Notes: generated by a model from the sequence alone, not told the origin. DNA of 64,000 nt from Myceligenerans indicum (GCF_016742955.1 NZ_JABBYC010000009.1:1-64000), one strand, 5' to 3'; counted from the first letter of the stretch, positions 1 through 8,700 are shown. A program made the numbers and translations.

Positions 1-19
1 AGATGTGTATAAGAGACAG
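1..19 (+). other. Tn5 mosaic end / Nextera adapter remnant
   Basis: The first 19 bases, agatgtgtataagagacag, are identical to the 19-bp Tn5 hyperactive-transposase mosaic end used in tagmentation libraries. The match starts at base 1 and stops where actinobacterial coding sequence begins. It is library-derived sequence, not genome, and it marks an assembly edge. Confidence 0.96.
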
Positions 20-313
20 GCCACCGCCTACACCACCACACCCAAGACCCACCCAGCCACCGGCGCCCGCACCGACCACCACGACCGCCTACGCACCGAC
101 AAGATCGACAAGACCGGCTGCGTCACCCTGCGCGTGGCCGGCAAACTCCGCCACATCGGCATCGGACGACCCCACGCCGGAACCCACGTCCTCCTCCTGA
201 TCCACGACCTCGACGTCCAGATCATCAACGCCGCCACCGGAGAAATCCTCCGAGAACTCACCATCGACCTCACCCGCGACTACCAGCCACGCGGCAACCC
301 ACCCCGCACATGA
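20..313 (+). pseudogene. IS481-family transposase, C-terminal fragment cut by the contig edge
   Basis: The open frame ends at the TGA at 311-313. It encodes about 97 residues that resemble the C-terminal tail of IS481/IS3-type integrase-core transposases, with the pattern HDRL...GCVTLRVAGKLRHIGIGR, then VLLLIHDLDVQIINAATGEILRELTIDLTRDYQP. This is the part that follows the DDE catalytic core. The catalytic residues lie to the left of the contig start, so it cannot be told whether the gene is whole in the genome. A perfect stem-loop follows 2 bp after the stop. Family assignment is by pattern recognition and is fairly firm. Confidence 0.7.
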
Positions 314-315
314 CA

Positions 316-351
316 AATGGCCTGAACCCACAAACGTGGGTTCAGGCCATT
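316..351. terminator. Perfect 15-bp stem-loop after the transposase fragment
   Basis: aatggcctgaaccca (316-330) and its exact reverse complement at 337-351 flank a 6-base loop. The hairpin lies between the end of the plus-strand transposase and the 3' end of the minus-strand tRNA-Met. It probably acts as a terminator in both directions. No long T tract follows, as is common in high-GC actinobacteria. Confidence 0.7.
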
Positions 352-376
352 CCGATGTCCTGCGACATCACATCGG

Positions 377-450
377 TGCCCCGTGTGGGACTTGAACCCA
401 CGACCGACGAATTATGAGTTCGCTGCTCTGACCAGCTGAGCTAACGGGGC
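377..450 (-). tRNA. tRNA-Met (CAU), elongator type
   Basis: On the minus strand the sequence starts gccccgttagctcagctgg and folds as a 74-nt cloverleaf. The 7-bp acceptor stem GCCCCGT/ACGGGGC is perfect, the D arm is AGCTC..GAGCA, the anticodon loop is CTCATAA (anticodon CAT), and the T arm is GTGGGTTCAAGTCCCAC. The encoded 3' end reads A-CCG, so the terminal A of CCA is not encoded. It starts with a paired G:C at position 1-72, which excludes the initiator tRNA, and it has the general look of elongator tRNA-Met. Confidence 0.92.
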
Positions 451-630
451 GTACGACACCACGTCGGCCCGGACGGGCCCGCAGGTGTCGCGAGGAGGAG
501 CCTACCCTGCGGAACCGATAATCCGTGGTGCTCCGGGCTCGTGCTTCCTACTGTGCATCCTGCGGCGTGAGCCGCCCGGGCGGTCTTCCCGTCCCGGTAC
601 GTATCCCTGATCCTGAATGCAGGAGGAACC

Positions 631-1866
631 ATGTCCACGCCCTTCCCGGTCGCGCTCTCCGGCGCCCGGGCCGAGACCCTCATGTGGGCCCACGAGCACG
701 ACGTCGACCACGCCGCCCTCAGCCAGCTCCGCAACATCTCGGCGCTGCCCTGGGTGGAAGGCGTGCGCGTCATGCCGGACGTCCACCTGGGCAAGGGGGC
801 GACCGTCGGCTCGGTGATCGCGATGCGCGACGCCGTCTCGCCGAACGCGGTGGGCGTGGACATCGGCTGCGGCATGATCGGCGTGCGGACGTCGCTCACC
901 GCGAGCGACCTGCCCGACGACCTGGCCCGGCTGCGGTCCCGGATCGAGGCGGCCATCCCGGTGGGGTTCCACGCCCACGACGCACCGGTGGACCTGCGGC
1001 GTCTGCGCCCGGTCGCCGGATCCGGCGGACGTGAGCGGCTGCGGGGCGAGCAGAAGTTCTGGGACCGGTTCGATGCGCTGCACCCGAAGGTGCGGCAGCT
1101 CGAGACCCGGGCGCGCAAGCAGCTCGGGACCCTGGGCGGCGGGAACCACTTCGTCGAGCTCTGCCTCGACCAGGACGACCGGGTCTGGCTCCAGCTCCAC
1201 TCCGGCTCGCGGAACATCGGCAAGTCCCTCGCCGAGCAGCACGTCGGCATCGCGAAGCACCTCGACCACAACCGCGGCCTCGTGGACCGGGAGCTCGCCG
1301 TGTTCCTGGCCGGCACGCCCGAGATGGACGCATACCTCAACGACCTGTGGTGGGCGCAGGACTACGCGGCCCGGTCGCGGGCCGTGATGATGGCGCTCGC
1401 GGTGCAGGCGGTCCGTGAGGAGTTCTCCGACAGGGACGCCGACGACGTCCTGCGGTTCGACGAGGGCGTGAACGTGCACCACAACTACGTGGCGCGTGAG
1501 CGGATCGACGGCGCGGAGCTGATCGTGACCCGCAAGGGCGCGATCCGGGCGGGCCGGGGGGACCTGGGCCTGATCCCGGGCTCCATGGGTACGGGCTCCT
1601 TCGTGGTGCGCGGCCTCGGCAACCCGCGGTCCTACTGGTCGGCGTCGCACGGTGCGGGCCGGAAGATGTCCCGGAGCAGGGCGAAGCGGGAGTTCACGCT
1701 CGACGACCTCGCCGCGCAGACCGCGGGGGTCGAGTGCCGCAAGGACCAGGGCGTGCTGGACGAGATCCCGGGCGCCTACAAGGACCTGGACGCGGTGATC
1801 GAGGCGCAGTCCGACCTCGTGGAGGTCGTGGCCCGGCTCCGCACGGTGCTCTGCGTCAAGGGCTGA
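631..1866 (+). CDS. rtcB: RtcB family RNA-splicing ligase
   Basis: This 411-aa protein has the RtcB hallmarks: MPDVHLGKGATVG at residues 48-60, VGVDIGCGM at 75-82 (Asp and Cys metal ligands), GGGNHF near 170, HSGSRNIG near 190 and HGAGRKMSR near 340, whose His is the expected GMP-attachment residue. RtcB joins 2',3'-cyclic phosphate RNA ends to 5'-OH ends with GTP and Mn2+, acting in RNA repair and tRNA ligation in the cytoplasm. The start ATG is preceded by a strong aggagg at 621-626. No RtcA or archease gene is adjacent. Length and motifs fit an intact, active enzyme. Confidence 0.95.
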   Translation: MSTPFPVALSGARAETLMWAHEHDVDHAALSQLRNISALPWVEGVRVMPDVHLGKGATVGSVIAMRDAVSPNAVGVDIGCGMIGVRTSLTASDLPDDLARLRSRIEAAIPVGFHAHDAPVDLRRLRPVAGSGGRERLRGEQKFWDRFDALHPKVRQLETRARKQLGTLGGGNHFVELCLDQDDRVWLQLHSGSRNIGKSLAEQHVGIAKHLDHNRGLVDRELAVFLAGTPEMDAYLNDLWWAQDYAARSRAVMMALAVQAVREEFSDRDADDVLRFDEGVNVHHNYVARERIDGAELIVTRKGAIRAGRGDLGLIPGSMGTGSFVVRGLGNPRSYWSASHGAGRKMSRSRAKREFTLDDLAAQTAGVECRKDQGVLDEIPGAYKDLDAVIEAQSDLVEVVARLRTVLCVKG

Positions 1867-1948
1867 AGCTCTGCCCGGCGGAGCGTCATCTTTGGGCCAT
1901 CACCCGGCGTGAACGAGGTGTCGGTGTGGCGTGGAAGAATCTTCCTCC

Positions 1949-2434
1949 ATGGCGATGCGTGAGATCCGGGTGATGCCCGACCCTGTCCTGCGAACCCCCT
2001 GCGACCAGATCACCAAGGTTGACGACCGCGTGCGGGGGCTCGTGGCCGACCTCGTGGAGACCGTCGACGCCGAGGGGCGTGCCGGGCTGGCCGCGAACCA
2101 GATCGGGGTCGGCCTGCGGGCCTTCTCGTGGAACATCGAGGGTGAGATCGGGTACGTGCTCAACCCCCGCATCGTCGAACTGGGGGAGGAGACGCAGGAC
2201 GGCGGCGAGGGCTGCCTGTCCGTCCCGAACCTCTGGTACCCGACCGTCCGCGCCAACTATGCGCGGGTGGTGGGCACGGACCTGGACGGCAACGAGGTCG
2301 ACGTCTCCGGCGAGGGGCTGATGGCGCGCTGCCTCCAGCACGAGTGCGACCACCTCGACGGCAAGCTCTACCTCGACCGGCTCGAACGCGAGGCCCGCAA
2401 GGAGGCCATGCGGGCGCTGCGCGCACAGCTCTGA
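1949..2434 (+). CDS. def: Peptide deformylase
   Basis: The protein removes the N-formyl group from nascent peptides using an Fe(II)- or Zn-dependent hydrolase site. All three motifs are present (numbering from MAMRE): GLAANQIGV at 46-54, GEGCLSVP at 86-93 with ligand Cys89, and QHECDHLDG at 130-138 with His131, Glu132 and His135. The gene follows rtcB by about 80 bp on the same strand. The start is uncertain. GTG 1931 would add MEESSS, with a weak GAGG about 12 bases upstream. ATG 1949 or 1955 matches the usual family N-terminus (MAMREIRV) but has no clear ribosome-binding site. Function is secure. Confidence 0.93.
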   Translation: MAMREIRVMPDPVLRTPCDQITKVDDRVRGLVADLVETVDAEGRAGLAANQIGVGLRAFSWNIEGEIGYVLNPRIVELGEETQDGGEGCLSVPNLWYPTVRANYARVVGTDLDGNEVDVSGEGLMARCLQHECDHLDGKLYLDRLEREARKEAMRALRAQL

Positions 2435-2788
2435 GCCGGCAGGCGGGTCCAACGGCCGAGGGCGAGTGTCCGGCAGGCCGTTCCTGCCTCAGAACGCCTA
2501 CTCCGACATATCCACCAAGTCGGACTGGTGATGTCGTCGATTCACCCGCTTCCACACTTGGACGAGGGTCCAAAAGGTCCGTTAAAGCGCTAATGTGGAA
2601 CGGAAAGTTGGTGGAAAGGTGAATTTTCCAGCCATGAACTCGCTACTTCGCGTGCGCATGGCCTCCGAGTCGTGCAGGATGGGCGGCGGACGTAGTAGCG
2701 CAGGCGGTCACCACGCATGATGCTCGGCCACAGCGTCACCGCCCGGTGAGGACGTAGGGGAAGACGTGCCTCGACCAGGGAGGAAGAC
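2435..2788. promoter_or_regulatory. 354-bp intergenic region upstream of the DUF3145 gene
   Basis: No convincing gene is seen. The segment from about 2550 to 2640 is visibly more AT-rich than its surroundings. It holds an inverted repeat TTGGAC-gagg-GTCCAA (2558-2573), a TAATGT element at 2591-2596, and GGAAA..TTTCC around 2615-2631. These would suit a promoter with an operator, but the -35/-10 spacing I can propose is not canonical. A purine-rich agggaggaag just before 2789 is the ribosome-binding site of the next gene. Confidence 0.4.
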
Positions 2789-3286
2789 ATGGCCGGCGGA
2801 ATTGTTCGTGGCGTGCTGTTCGTGCATTCTGCGCCCCGTGCCCTCTGTCCGCATATCGAATGGCAGGCGGGGGGTGTTCTGGACCTGAGGGTCACGATGG
2901 ACTGGACACCTCAGCCGGCGGGGCGCGGACTCTACAGAACTGAATACTCATGGCAGGGGCCGCAGGGGACGGGCGCCACACTGGCGTCCGCCCTGCGCGG
3001 CTGGGACCACCTGCGGTACGAGGTGACGGAGGAACCGAGCCAGGGCGCCGACGGCGCTCGCTGGTCGCACACCCCGGACCTCGGCATTTTTCATGCCATG
3101 ACGGACGTCCACGGGAACATCGTCATCCCCGAGGACCGTGTGCGGGCTGCCCTCGACCAGGGCGACCCTCGTGCGGTGCGCGACGCGCTCGACCTCGCTC
3201 TGGGCGCGGCCTGGGACGACGAGCTGGAACCCTTCCGCCAGGCGGGTGCGGGTGCCCCGGTCCGCTGGCTCCACCAGGTCGGCTGA
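2789..3286 (+). CDS. DUF3145 family protein
   Basis: This 165-aa protein is typical of an actinobacteria-restricted family of unknown function (DUF3145). Recognisable segments are GVLFVHSAPRALCPHIEW at the N-terminus, LASALRGWDHLRYEVTEE in the middle, RWSHTPDLGIFHAMTDVHGN, and AWDDELEPFRQAGAGAPVRWLH at the C-terminus. There is no signal peptide or membrane segment. The start ATG has a clear purine-rich ribosome-binding site. It is convergent with the fatty-acid synthase operon and separated from it by a long stem-loop. In many actinobacteria the gene lies beside fabF, as here, which hints at a link to lipid metabolism, but no function can be assigned. Confidence 0.88.
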   Translation: MAGGIVRGVLFVHSAPRALCPHIEWQAGGVLDLRVTMDWTPQPAGRGLYRTEYSWQGPQGTGATLASALRGWDHLRYEVTEEPSQGADGARWSHTPDLGIFHAMTDVHGNIVIPEDRVRAALDQGDPRAVRDALDLALGAAWDDELEPFRQAGAGAPVRWLHQVG

Positions 3287-3308
3287 CCGAACCGGGCCCC
3301 GAAACAGC

Positions 3309-3367
3309 GCCGAACGGCCGGTCGATGCGCATCCTCCCGGATGAAGCGCATCGACCGACCGTTCGGC
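3309..3367. terminator. Long inverted repeat between convergent genes, with a C/G-rich degenerate repeat after it
   Basis: gccgaacggccggtcgatgc (3309-3328) and on to 3330 pairs with 3346-3367 over 22 bp with one mismatch around a 15-base loop. It lies between the DUF3145 gene (+) and fabF (-), so it probably terminates both. From 3370 to 3490 the DNA is made of degenerate copies of 'gaccgacc' and 'aactgcccg', low-complexity sequence with no frame that looks coding. Confidence 0.75.
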
Positions 3368-3492
3368 GACTCCGGCGGTCATCCGTCCGGCCGACCGACC
3401 AACTGCCCGGCCGACCGGCCGACCAACTGCCCGACCGACCGGTCCGCCGGCCGACTACCCGGCCGAACGGTCGCCCGCCCGGCCAGCCGCCA

Positions 3493-4737
3493 TCAGGCGT
3501 TCTGGACCAGCAGCGCCACGTTGTGCCCGCCGAACCCGAACGAGTTGTTGATCGCCGCGATGTCGCCGCCGGGCAGCTTGACCGGCTCGTCGCGCACCAG
3601 CGGGACCTGGAGCTCGGGGTCGGGGTTGGCCACGTTGATGGTCGGCGGGGCGAGTCGCTCCGACACGGCCTTCACCGTGAACACCGTCTCGATCGCACCG
3701 GCGCCGCCGAGCAGGTGGCCCGTCATGGACTTGGTCGCCGACAGCTGCACGTGGTCGGCGTCGGTCCCGAACAGGTGCCGGATGGACGCCGTCTCGGTGA
3801 GGTCGCCCACCTTGGTGGAGGTGGCGTGCGCGTTGACGTGCACGACGTCGGCCGTGGTCACGTGCGCGTCCTCCATCGCCGCGCGCATCGCGGTGACCTG
3901 CCCCGTGCCCTCCGGGTCCGGAGACGTGATGTGGTAGGCGTCGGAGGACAGCCCGACACCCCCGATCTTCGCGTACACCCGCGCGCCGCGGGCTGCGGCG
4001 TGCTCGGCGCTCTCCAGCACCACGATCGCCGATCCCTCGCCGAGGACGAACCCGTCCCGGTCGACGTCGTACGGCCGCGACGCGCCCTCGGGGTCGTCGT
4101 TGCGCAGCGACAGGGTGCGGGACGCGGCGAACGCCGCGATCGGCATCGGGTGGATCGTGGCCTCGGTGCCGCCGGCGACGACGACGTCCGCCCGGCCCGA
4201 ACGGATCATCTCGACGCCGTAGCCGATCGCCTCGGCACCTGACGCGCACGCCGACACGAGCGCGTGGGCGCCGGCCTTGGCGCCCAGGTCGAGCGACACG
4301 TACGCGGTGGGGGAGTTCGGCATGAGCATCGGCACGGTCGTGGGCAGCAGCCTGCGGGCCCCGCGCTCACGCAGCGTGTCCCAGCCGTCGAGCAGCGTCC
4401 AGATGCCGCCGATCCCGGACGACACGACGGATCCCAGCCGCTCTCCGGGGACCTCGGGCTCTCCGGCGTCCTTCCAGGCCTCGCGCGCGGCGATGACGGC
4501 GTACTGTGCGGACGGATCCATGCGCTTGATCTCGGGCCGCTTGAGGACCTCTTCGGGCTTGACCTTGATGGTCGCCGCGAAGTTCACGGGGATCTCGTAG
4601 CGCTCGGCCCAATCGTTGTCCATGGTGCGCGCACCGGACTTCCCGGCGAGCGCGGCCTCCCAGGTGGAGGGCGCGTCCCCACCGAGCGGGGTGGTGGCGC
4701 CGAGGCCGGTGACGACGACGTCGCGTGCGGAGGTCAT
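3493..4737 (-). CDS. fabF: Beta-ketoacyl-ACP synthase II
   Basis: This 414-aa condensing enzyme elongates acyl-ACP with malonyl-ACP. The Cys-His-His triad is visible: SACASGAEA (nucleophile Cys), HVNAHATSTKVGD (first His) and KSMTGHLLGG (Lys and second His). The C-terminal GFGGHNVALL glycine-rich segment is also present. It is the last gene of fabD-fabH-acpP-fabF on the minus strand, after a 270-bp gap from acpP. A secondary-metabolite ketosynthase is unlikely because the operon is the standard actinobacterial primary FAS operon and no chain-length factor is adjacent. Confidence 0.95.
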   Translation of the reverse strand: MTSARDVVVTGLGATTPLGGDAPSTWEAALAGKSGARTMDNDWAERYEIPVNFAATIKVKPEEVLKRPEIKRMDPSAQYAVIAAREAWKDAGEPEVPGERLGSVVSSGIGGIWTLLDGWDTLRERGARRLLPTTVPMLMPNSPTAYVSLDLGAKAGAHALVSACASGAEAIGYGVEMIRSGRADVVVAGGTEATIHPMPIAAFAASRTLSLRNDDPEGASRPYDVDRDGFVLGEGSAIVVLESAEHAAARGARVYAKIGGVGLSSDAYHITSPDPEGTGQVTAMRAAMEDAHVTTADVVHVNAHATSTKVGDLTETASIRHLFGTDADHVQLSATKSMTGHLLGGAGAIETVFTVKAVSERLAPPTINVANPDPELQVPLVRDEPVKLPGGDIAAINNSFGFGGHNVALLVQNA

Positions 4738-5007
4738 GGGTCTGGCTCCTGGCTAGGTGTGGTGCGGTGATGGATGAGCCCGACGGCGGCCCGGCGGGCC
4801 TTCCGTTCGGGAAGGCTCACGACGGACCGCCGTGGGACGGTGCGGGTGAGGGCTGGCATCAGGCAAGATGTCCCGCCCGGCCCGCTCGGTGCGAGCCTGC
4901 CGGTTCCGGGGAACCTCCGGCTCGGCGTCCGATCGACATATCCTCCGGGTGCCGCGGGGGCACGCGCCGTCCTTCCGGCGCACGCCCCGCGACATCCGTC
5001 GTCGAGG

Positions 5008-5256
5008 TCAGTCCTGGGCGCCCTTGATGTAGCTCACGGCGTCGCCGACCGTCGCCAGGTTCTTGACTTCCTCGTCGGGAATACGAACACCGAACTTGTC
5101 CTCGGCGTGCGTGACGATGGTCATCATCGACAGCGAGTCGATGTCGAGGTCGTCGGTGAAGGACTTCTCCAGCGCGACGTCGGCGGCGTCGAGGCCGGTC
5201 TCCTCGGCGACGATCTCGGCGAGGCCCGCGAGGACCTCCTGCTCGGTGTTGGCCAT
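5008..5256 (-). CDS. acpP: Acyl carrier protein
   Basis: This 82-aa acidic helical protein carries the growing acyl chain on a 4'-phosphopantetheine attached to the Ser in the DLDIDSLSMM motif (about residue 41). The pattern TDDLDIDSLSMMTIVTHAE, followed by FGVRIPDEEVKNLATVGD, is the typical AcpP core. It sits 99 bp after fabH in the same operon and is preceded by aggaagcccccATG. About 270 bp without a gene separates it from fabF. That gap contains GGTTCC-gg-GGAACC near 4900 and no clear ORF. Confidence 0.96.
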   Translation of the reverse strand: MANTEQEVLAGLAEIVAEETGLDAADVALEKSFTDDLDIDSLSMMTIVTHAEDKFGVRIPDEEVKNLATVGDAVSYIKGAQD

Positions 5257-5355
5257 GGGGGCTTCCTTTTCTTCTCGGTGGGAGCCGGGGCTCCCGGGGG
5301 ACTTGCCATGACCGCTCGCGCCCGGGTGTTCCGGGCGGGCGGTACGAAGCGAAGG

Positions 5356-6357
5356 TTACGGCAGGACGATGACCTGCGCGGCGTACACGAGTCCGGCACC
5401 GAACCCGATCTGCAGCGCGATGTCGCCGGACCTGGCCTGTCCCTCCTCGAGCAGGCGCACGGTCGCGAGCGGGATGGAGGCGGCCGACGTGTTGCCGGTG
5501 TCGGCGATGTCACGGGCCACGACGACCGACTCGGGCAGCTTGAGCTGCTTGACGAGCTGATCGATGATACGCATGTTCGCCTGGTGGGGCACGAACACCT
5601 GGACGTCCTCGGGGGACACGCCGGCGTCGGCCATGGCCTTCGCGGCGATCGGAGCCATCTGGAAGGACGCCCACTTGAACACGGTGGGTCCGTCCTGGCG
5701 GAGCGTGGGCCAGCCGAGCGAGGCGTCCTCACGCCACTCCTGCCACGAGTGGGTCTGCCGGATGGCGGTGTGCTTGGAGCCGTCCGAGCCCCAGACCGTC
5801 GGGCCGATGCCGGGCGTGTCCGACGGCCCGACGATCGCGGCTCCCGCGCCGTCGCCCAGCAGGAACGAGATGGACCGGTCGGTCGGGTCGATGATCTCCG
5901 ACAGCTTCTCGGCACCGATCACGAGCACGTTCCGGGCCAGGCCGGAACGCACCAGGCCGTCCGCCTGGCCGATCCCGTACGCGTACCCGGCACAGGCGGC
6001 CGAGATGTCGAAGGCGGCCGCCGGCGTGGCGCCCAGGCGGTCGGCCAGGATCGATGCGGCCGACGGCGTCATGTGCATGTGGGTGATCGTCGAGACGATC
6101 ACGGCGTCGATGTCTGCTCCGCTCAGGCCGGCGGCATCCAGCGCCTTGCGGGCCGCGGCCTCGGACAGGTCCAGCACGTCGCGGTCGGCACCCGCGCGGC
6201 GGCGGGTCACGATTCCTGTGCGCTGCCGGATCCACTCGTCGGAGGAGTCGATGGGGCCGGCGATGTCGTCGTTGGTGACAACGCTCTCACCGCGCTCCGC
6301 GCCGAAGGCGAGGATCCGGGAGTACCGGGTGGGCTGGGACTGCTGCAGGAGGGTCAC
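5356..6357 (-). CDS. fabH: Beta-ketoacyl-ACP synthase III
   Basis: FabH condenses an acyl-CoA primer with malonyl-ACP to begin fatty-acid synthesis. In actinobacteria it commonly takes branched primers, giving iso and anteiso acids. The motifs are AACAGYAYG (nucleophile Cys), VPHQANMRI (His) and DTGNTSAASIP (Asn). The chosen GTG start at 6357 gives VTLLQQSQP and 333 aa, the normal family length. It overlaps the fabD stop as GTGA, so the two are translationally coupled. Longer upstream frames run into fabD and are not credible starts. Confidence 0.95.
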   Translation of the reverse strand: MTLLQQSQPTRYSRILAFGAERGESVVTNDDIAGPIDSSDEWIRQRTGIVTRRRAGADRDVLDLSEAAARKALDAAGLSGADIDAVIVSTITHMHMTPSAASILADRLGATPAAAFDISAACAGYAYGIGQADGLVRSGLARNVLVIGAEKLSEIIDPTDRSISFLLGDGAGAAIVGPSDTPGIGPTVWGSDGSKHTAIRQTHSWQEWREDASLGWPTLRQDGPTVFKWASFQMAPIAAKAMADAGVSPEDVQVFVPHQANMRIIDQLVKQLKLPESVVVARDIADTGNTSAASIPLATVRLLEEGQARSGDIALQIGFGAGLVYAAQVIVLP

Positions 6358-7346
6358 TGTGCTGCTCCGGGGGTCGTGACGACAGGCTCGGTGCCGGCGC
6401 CGCTGTGGCGGGCGATGAGGCCGCGGGCGGCGTCGACGTCGTCGGGGGACTTCACCGCGAGGGTCTCGACTCCCTTGAGGCCGCGCTTGGCCAGGCCGGT
6501 CAGGACACCCCCCGGGGCGAGTTCCAGCAGGCCCGTCACGCCGCGGGCGGCGAGCGTCTCCATGACCAGGTCCCACCGGACCGGGGCGGTGACCTGCCCG
6601 GCGAGGTTGGACAGGACGTCGGCGGCCGAGCCGTGTCCGTGCGACCCGCCGGTGTAGGCGGTGCCGTCGAGGTCGGCCAGGAACGGGAGAACAGGGTCTG
6701 CCGCGCCCTCGAAGTCGATCGCCGCCGGCTCGAACTCCTTGCGGGCGGAGTCCATGAACGGCGTGTGGAACGCTCCGGCGACCTGCAGCGGGATCACGCG
6801 GGTGCGCTCCGGCGGGTTGTCGGACAGCTTCGCCAGGTCCTCCAGCGCGCCGGCCGCGACGACCTGACCCGCACCGTTGACGTTCGCCGGCCAGAGGCCG
6901 GCCGCCTCGATGGCGGCGAGCACGTCGTCGGGCCTGCCGCCCACCACCGCGCTCATGCCCGACGGCGTCGCCGCGGCGGCCTGCGCCATCGCGCGGGCAC
7001 GCACGGAGACCAGCCCGGCCGCTCCGGCGTCGGACACGACCCCGGCCACCGCGGCGGCGGCGAGCTCACCCACGGAATGTCCCGCGGTGACGTCCACGAG
7101 GCCGGCCGTCTCCCGGCCGTCCAGGATCACGCGCAGCGACAGGAGCGAGGAGGCGACGATCAGTGGCTGCGCCACCGCGGTGTCACGGATCGTGTCCGCG
7201 TCCGACGTCGTCCCGTGGGCGACGAGATCGGTCTGAGCTGCCTGCGAGGCGGCGGCGAGCAGATCGGGGACACCGGGCAGCTCCAGCCAGGGGCTGAGCA
7301 TCCCGGGGGTCTGAGAGCCCTGTCCAGGGCAGACGACGGCGAGCAC
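6354..7346 (-). CDS. fabD: Malonyl-CoA:ACP transacylase
   Basis: FabD loads malonate from CoA onto acyl carrier protein. The N-terminal VVCPGQGSQTPGM, the nucleophile elbow GHSVGE and the downstream GAFHTPFM His motif are all present. The GTG start at 7346 (VLAVVCPGQG) matches the usual family N-terminus. An in-frame TTG at 7373 would add nine residues and cannot be excluded. It is the first fab gene, about 106 bp after the PucR-type regulator on the same strand, and its stop overlaps fabH. Confidence 0.93.
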   Translation of the reverse strand: MLAVVCPGQGSQTPGMLSPWLELPGVPDLLAAASQAAQTDLVAHGTTSDADTIRDTAVAQPLIVASSLLSLRVILDGRETAGLVDVTAGHSVGELAAAAVAGVVSDAGAAGLVSVRARAMAQAAAATPSGMSAVVGGRPDDVLAAIEAAGLWPANVNGAGQVVAAGALEDLAKLSDNPPERTRVIPLQVAGAFHTPFMDSARKEFEPAAIDFEGAADPVLPFLADLDGTAYTGGSHGHGSAADVLSNLAGQVTAPVRWDLVMETLAARGVTGLLELAPGGVLTGLAKRGLKGVETLAVKSPDDVDAARGLIARHSGAGTEPVVTTPGAAQ

Positions 7347-7452
7347 TCGTCCACTCTGCCAACGTGAAGTCAACCCCGGACGTCGCGACGCGTACCAAGC
7401 TTCTCCGAAGCGGTTGTGGGGAATCTACAAGAAACGCCCTTGTGGAGCGGCT

Positions 7453-8700
7453 TCAGCGTTCGCCGAGCTGGCCCAGGGCGAGCGCCACCTGCAGAACGAA
7501 CGACTCGCGTGCGTCGAGCGGGTCCCACCCCGTGATCTCGGAGACCTTGCGCAGCCGGTAGCGCACCGTGTTGGGGTGGACGTACAGCCGCCGGGCCGCG
7601 GCCTCCAGGGAACGGCCGGTACCCAGGTAGGCCGAGAGCGTCTCCAGCACGGAGCCGCCCGCTTCGGCCAACGGCGTGTAGGCCTGGGTGACGAGCGTGC
7701 GCCGGGCGGACGCGTCCCCGGTCAGGACCCGCTCCGGGAGGAGGTCGTCGGCCATGACCGGGCGGGGCGCCTGCGGCCAGGCCGGAGCGGCCGCCATGCC
7801 GGCCAGGGCGGAGCGTGCGGACCGGGCGGCGTCGTCCAGCCCGGACACCGCGGCACCGATCACCACCGGCCCCGGGCCGAACCGTCCCAGCAGGCCGGTC
7901 GCGGCCTCGACCAGGTCTCCCTCGCCGCCGAGCACCAGGATGAGGCGGTCGCCGTGGACCCCGACCAGCGCGTCCCCCGCGCTGCGCCGGGCGGCGCGGC
8001 GCAGCTCGGCTGCCCGGACCTCGTCCAGGCCGGGGTTCGTGGTTCCCACCACCACGAGCGTGCCGCCCTTCCCGCTCCAGCCGAGCGCGGACATCCGGCT
8101 GCGCAGGGCGTCGTTCCCGTCGCCGCGCACCAGCGCGTCCACGACCAGGGCCTCCAGCCGCGCGTCCCAGGCACCGCGTACCTCGGCGGCACGGGCGTAG
8201 ATCTCGGCGGCCGAGAACGCCACCTCGCGCGAGTACCGCAGCACGGCCTCACGCAGCTCCCGCTCGCCGCCGGGAGCGGCGATCTGGTCCGACATCTCCT
8301 CCACCACGTCGACGCCGCAGCGCACGAGCTGCAGCGTCTGCTGCAACGAGATCGTGCGCGTCAGCTCCGGGGGAGCCGCCGAGAACATCTTGTCCACGCC
8401 GTGCGGCGGGCGGTGCGGGTCGGCGAACCAGGTGATGAACGCGTTGACCCCGGCCTGCGCGACGAGGCCCACGTAGGAGCGGTCCTCCGCGGGCAGGTTC
8501 CGGTACCAGGCCAGATGCTCGTCGAGGCGGCGCAGTGTCGCCGAGGTCAGCTTGCCGCTCGCGTCGCGGACCCGCTGGAGGTTCTTGCCGTTGGCCGTCT
8601 CGGGGCCGGTCGCGGAACTCTTCGTGCGACCGGTCGTCGAACTGGCCTTGCGGCCGGGTGCGGAGCCGGTCGAGGGCGCGGTCTTGGGCGAAGCAGGCAC
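7453..8700 (-). CDS. PucR/CdaR-type transcriptional regulator, likely FasR (activator of the fab operon)
   Basis: This 415-aa protein has an N-terminal Lys/Ser/Thr-rich tail of about 40 residues. It is followed by a sensor-like region beginning LDEHLAWYRNLPAEDRSYVGLVAQAG, a GGDEF-like or CdaR-like middle, and a C-terminal PucR helix-turn-helix (LETLSAYLGTGRSLEAAARRLYVHPNTVRYRLRKVSEITGWD). Its position directly upstream of fabD-fabH-acpP-fabF matches FasR in Streptomyces, which activates fatty-acid synthesis genes. GTG 8700 is the chosen start (VPASPKTAP). No good ribosome-binding site is visible. AGTCC-acaaac-GGACT at 8731-8746 lies just upstream and could be an operator. Confidence 0.88.
   Translation of the reverse strand: MPASPKTAPSTGSAPGRKASSTTGRTKSSATGPETANGKNLQRVRDASGKLTSATLRRLDEHLAWYRNLPAEDRSYVGLVAQAGVNAFITWFADPHRPPHGVDKMFSAAPPELTRTISLQQTLQLVRCGVDVVEEMSDQIAAPGGERELREAVLRYSREVAFSAAEIYARAAEVRGAWDARLEALVVDALVRGDGNDALRSRMSALGWSGKGGTLVVVGTTNPGLDEVRAAELRRAARRSAGDALVGVHGDRLILVLGGEGDLVEAATGLLGRFGPGPVVIGAAVSGLDDAARSARSALAGMAAAPAWPQAPRPVMADDLLPERVLTGDASARRTLVTQAYTPLAEAGGSVLETLSAYLGTGRSLEAAARRLYVHPNTVRYRLRKVSEITGWDPLDARESFVLQVALALGQLGER

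Noticed and set aside
377..450. Initiator tRNA-fMet
   Set aside because: The first acceptor pair is G:C, whereas initiator tRNA has an unpaired 1-72 position. The gene has the general look of elongator tRNA-Met.
3493..4737. Ketosynthase of a polyketide gene cluster
   Set aside because: It is the fourth gene of the standard fabD-fabH-acpP-fabF operon. No chain-length factor, cyclase or tailoring genes are nearby.
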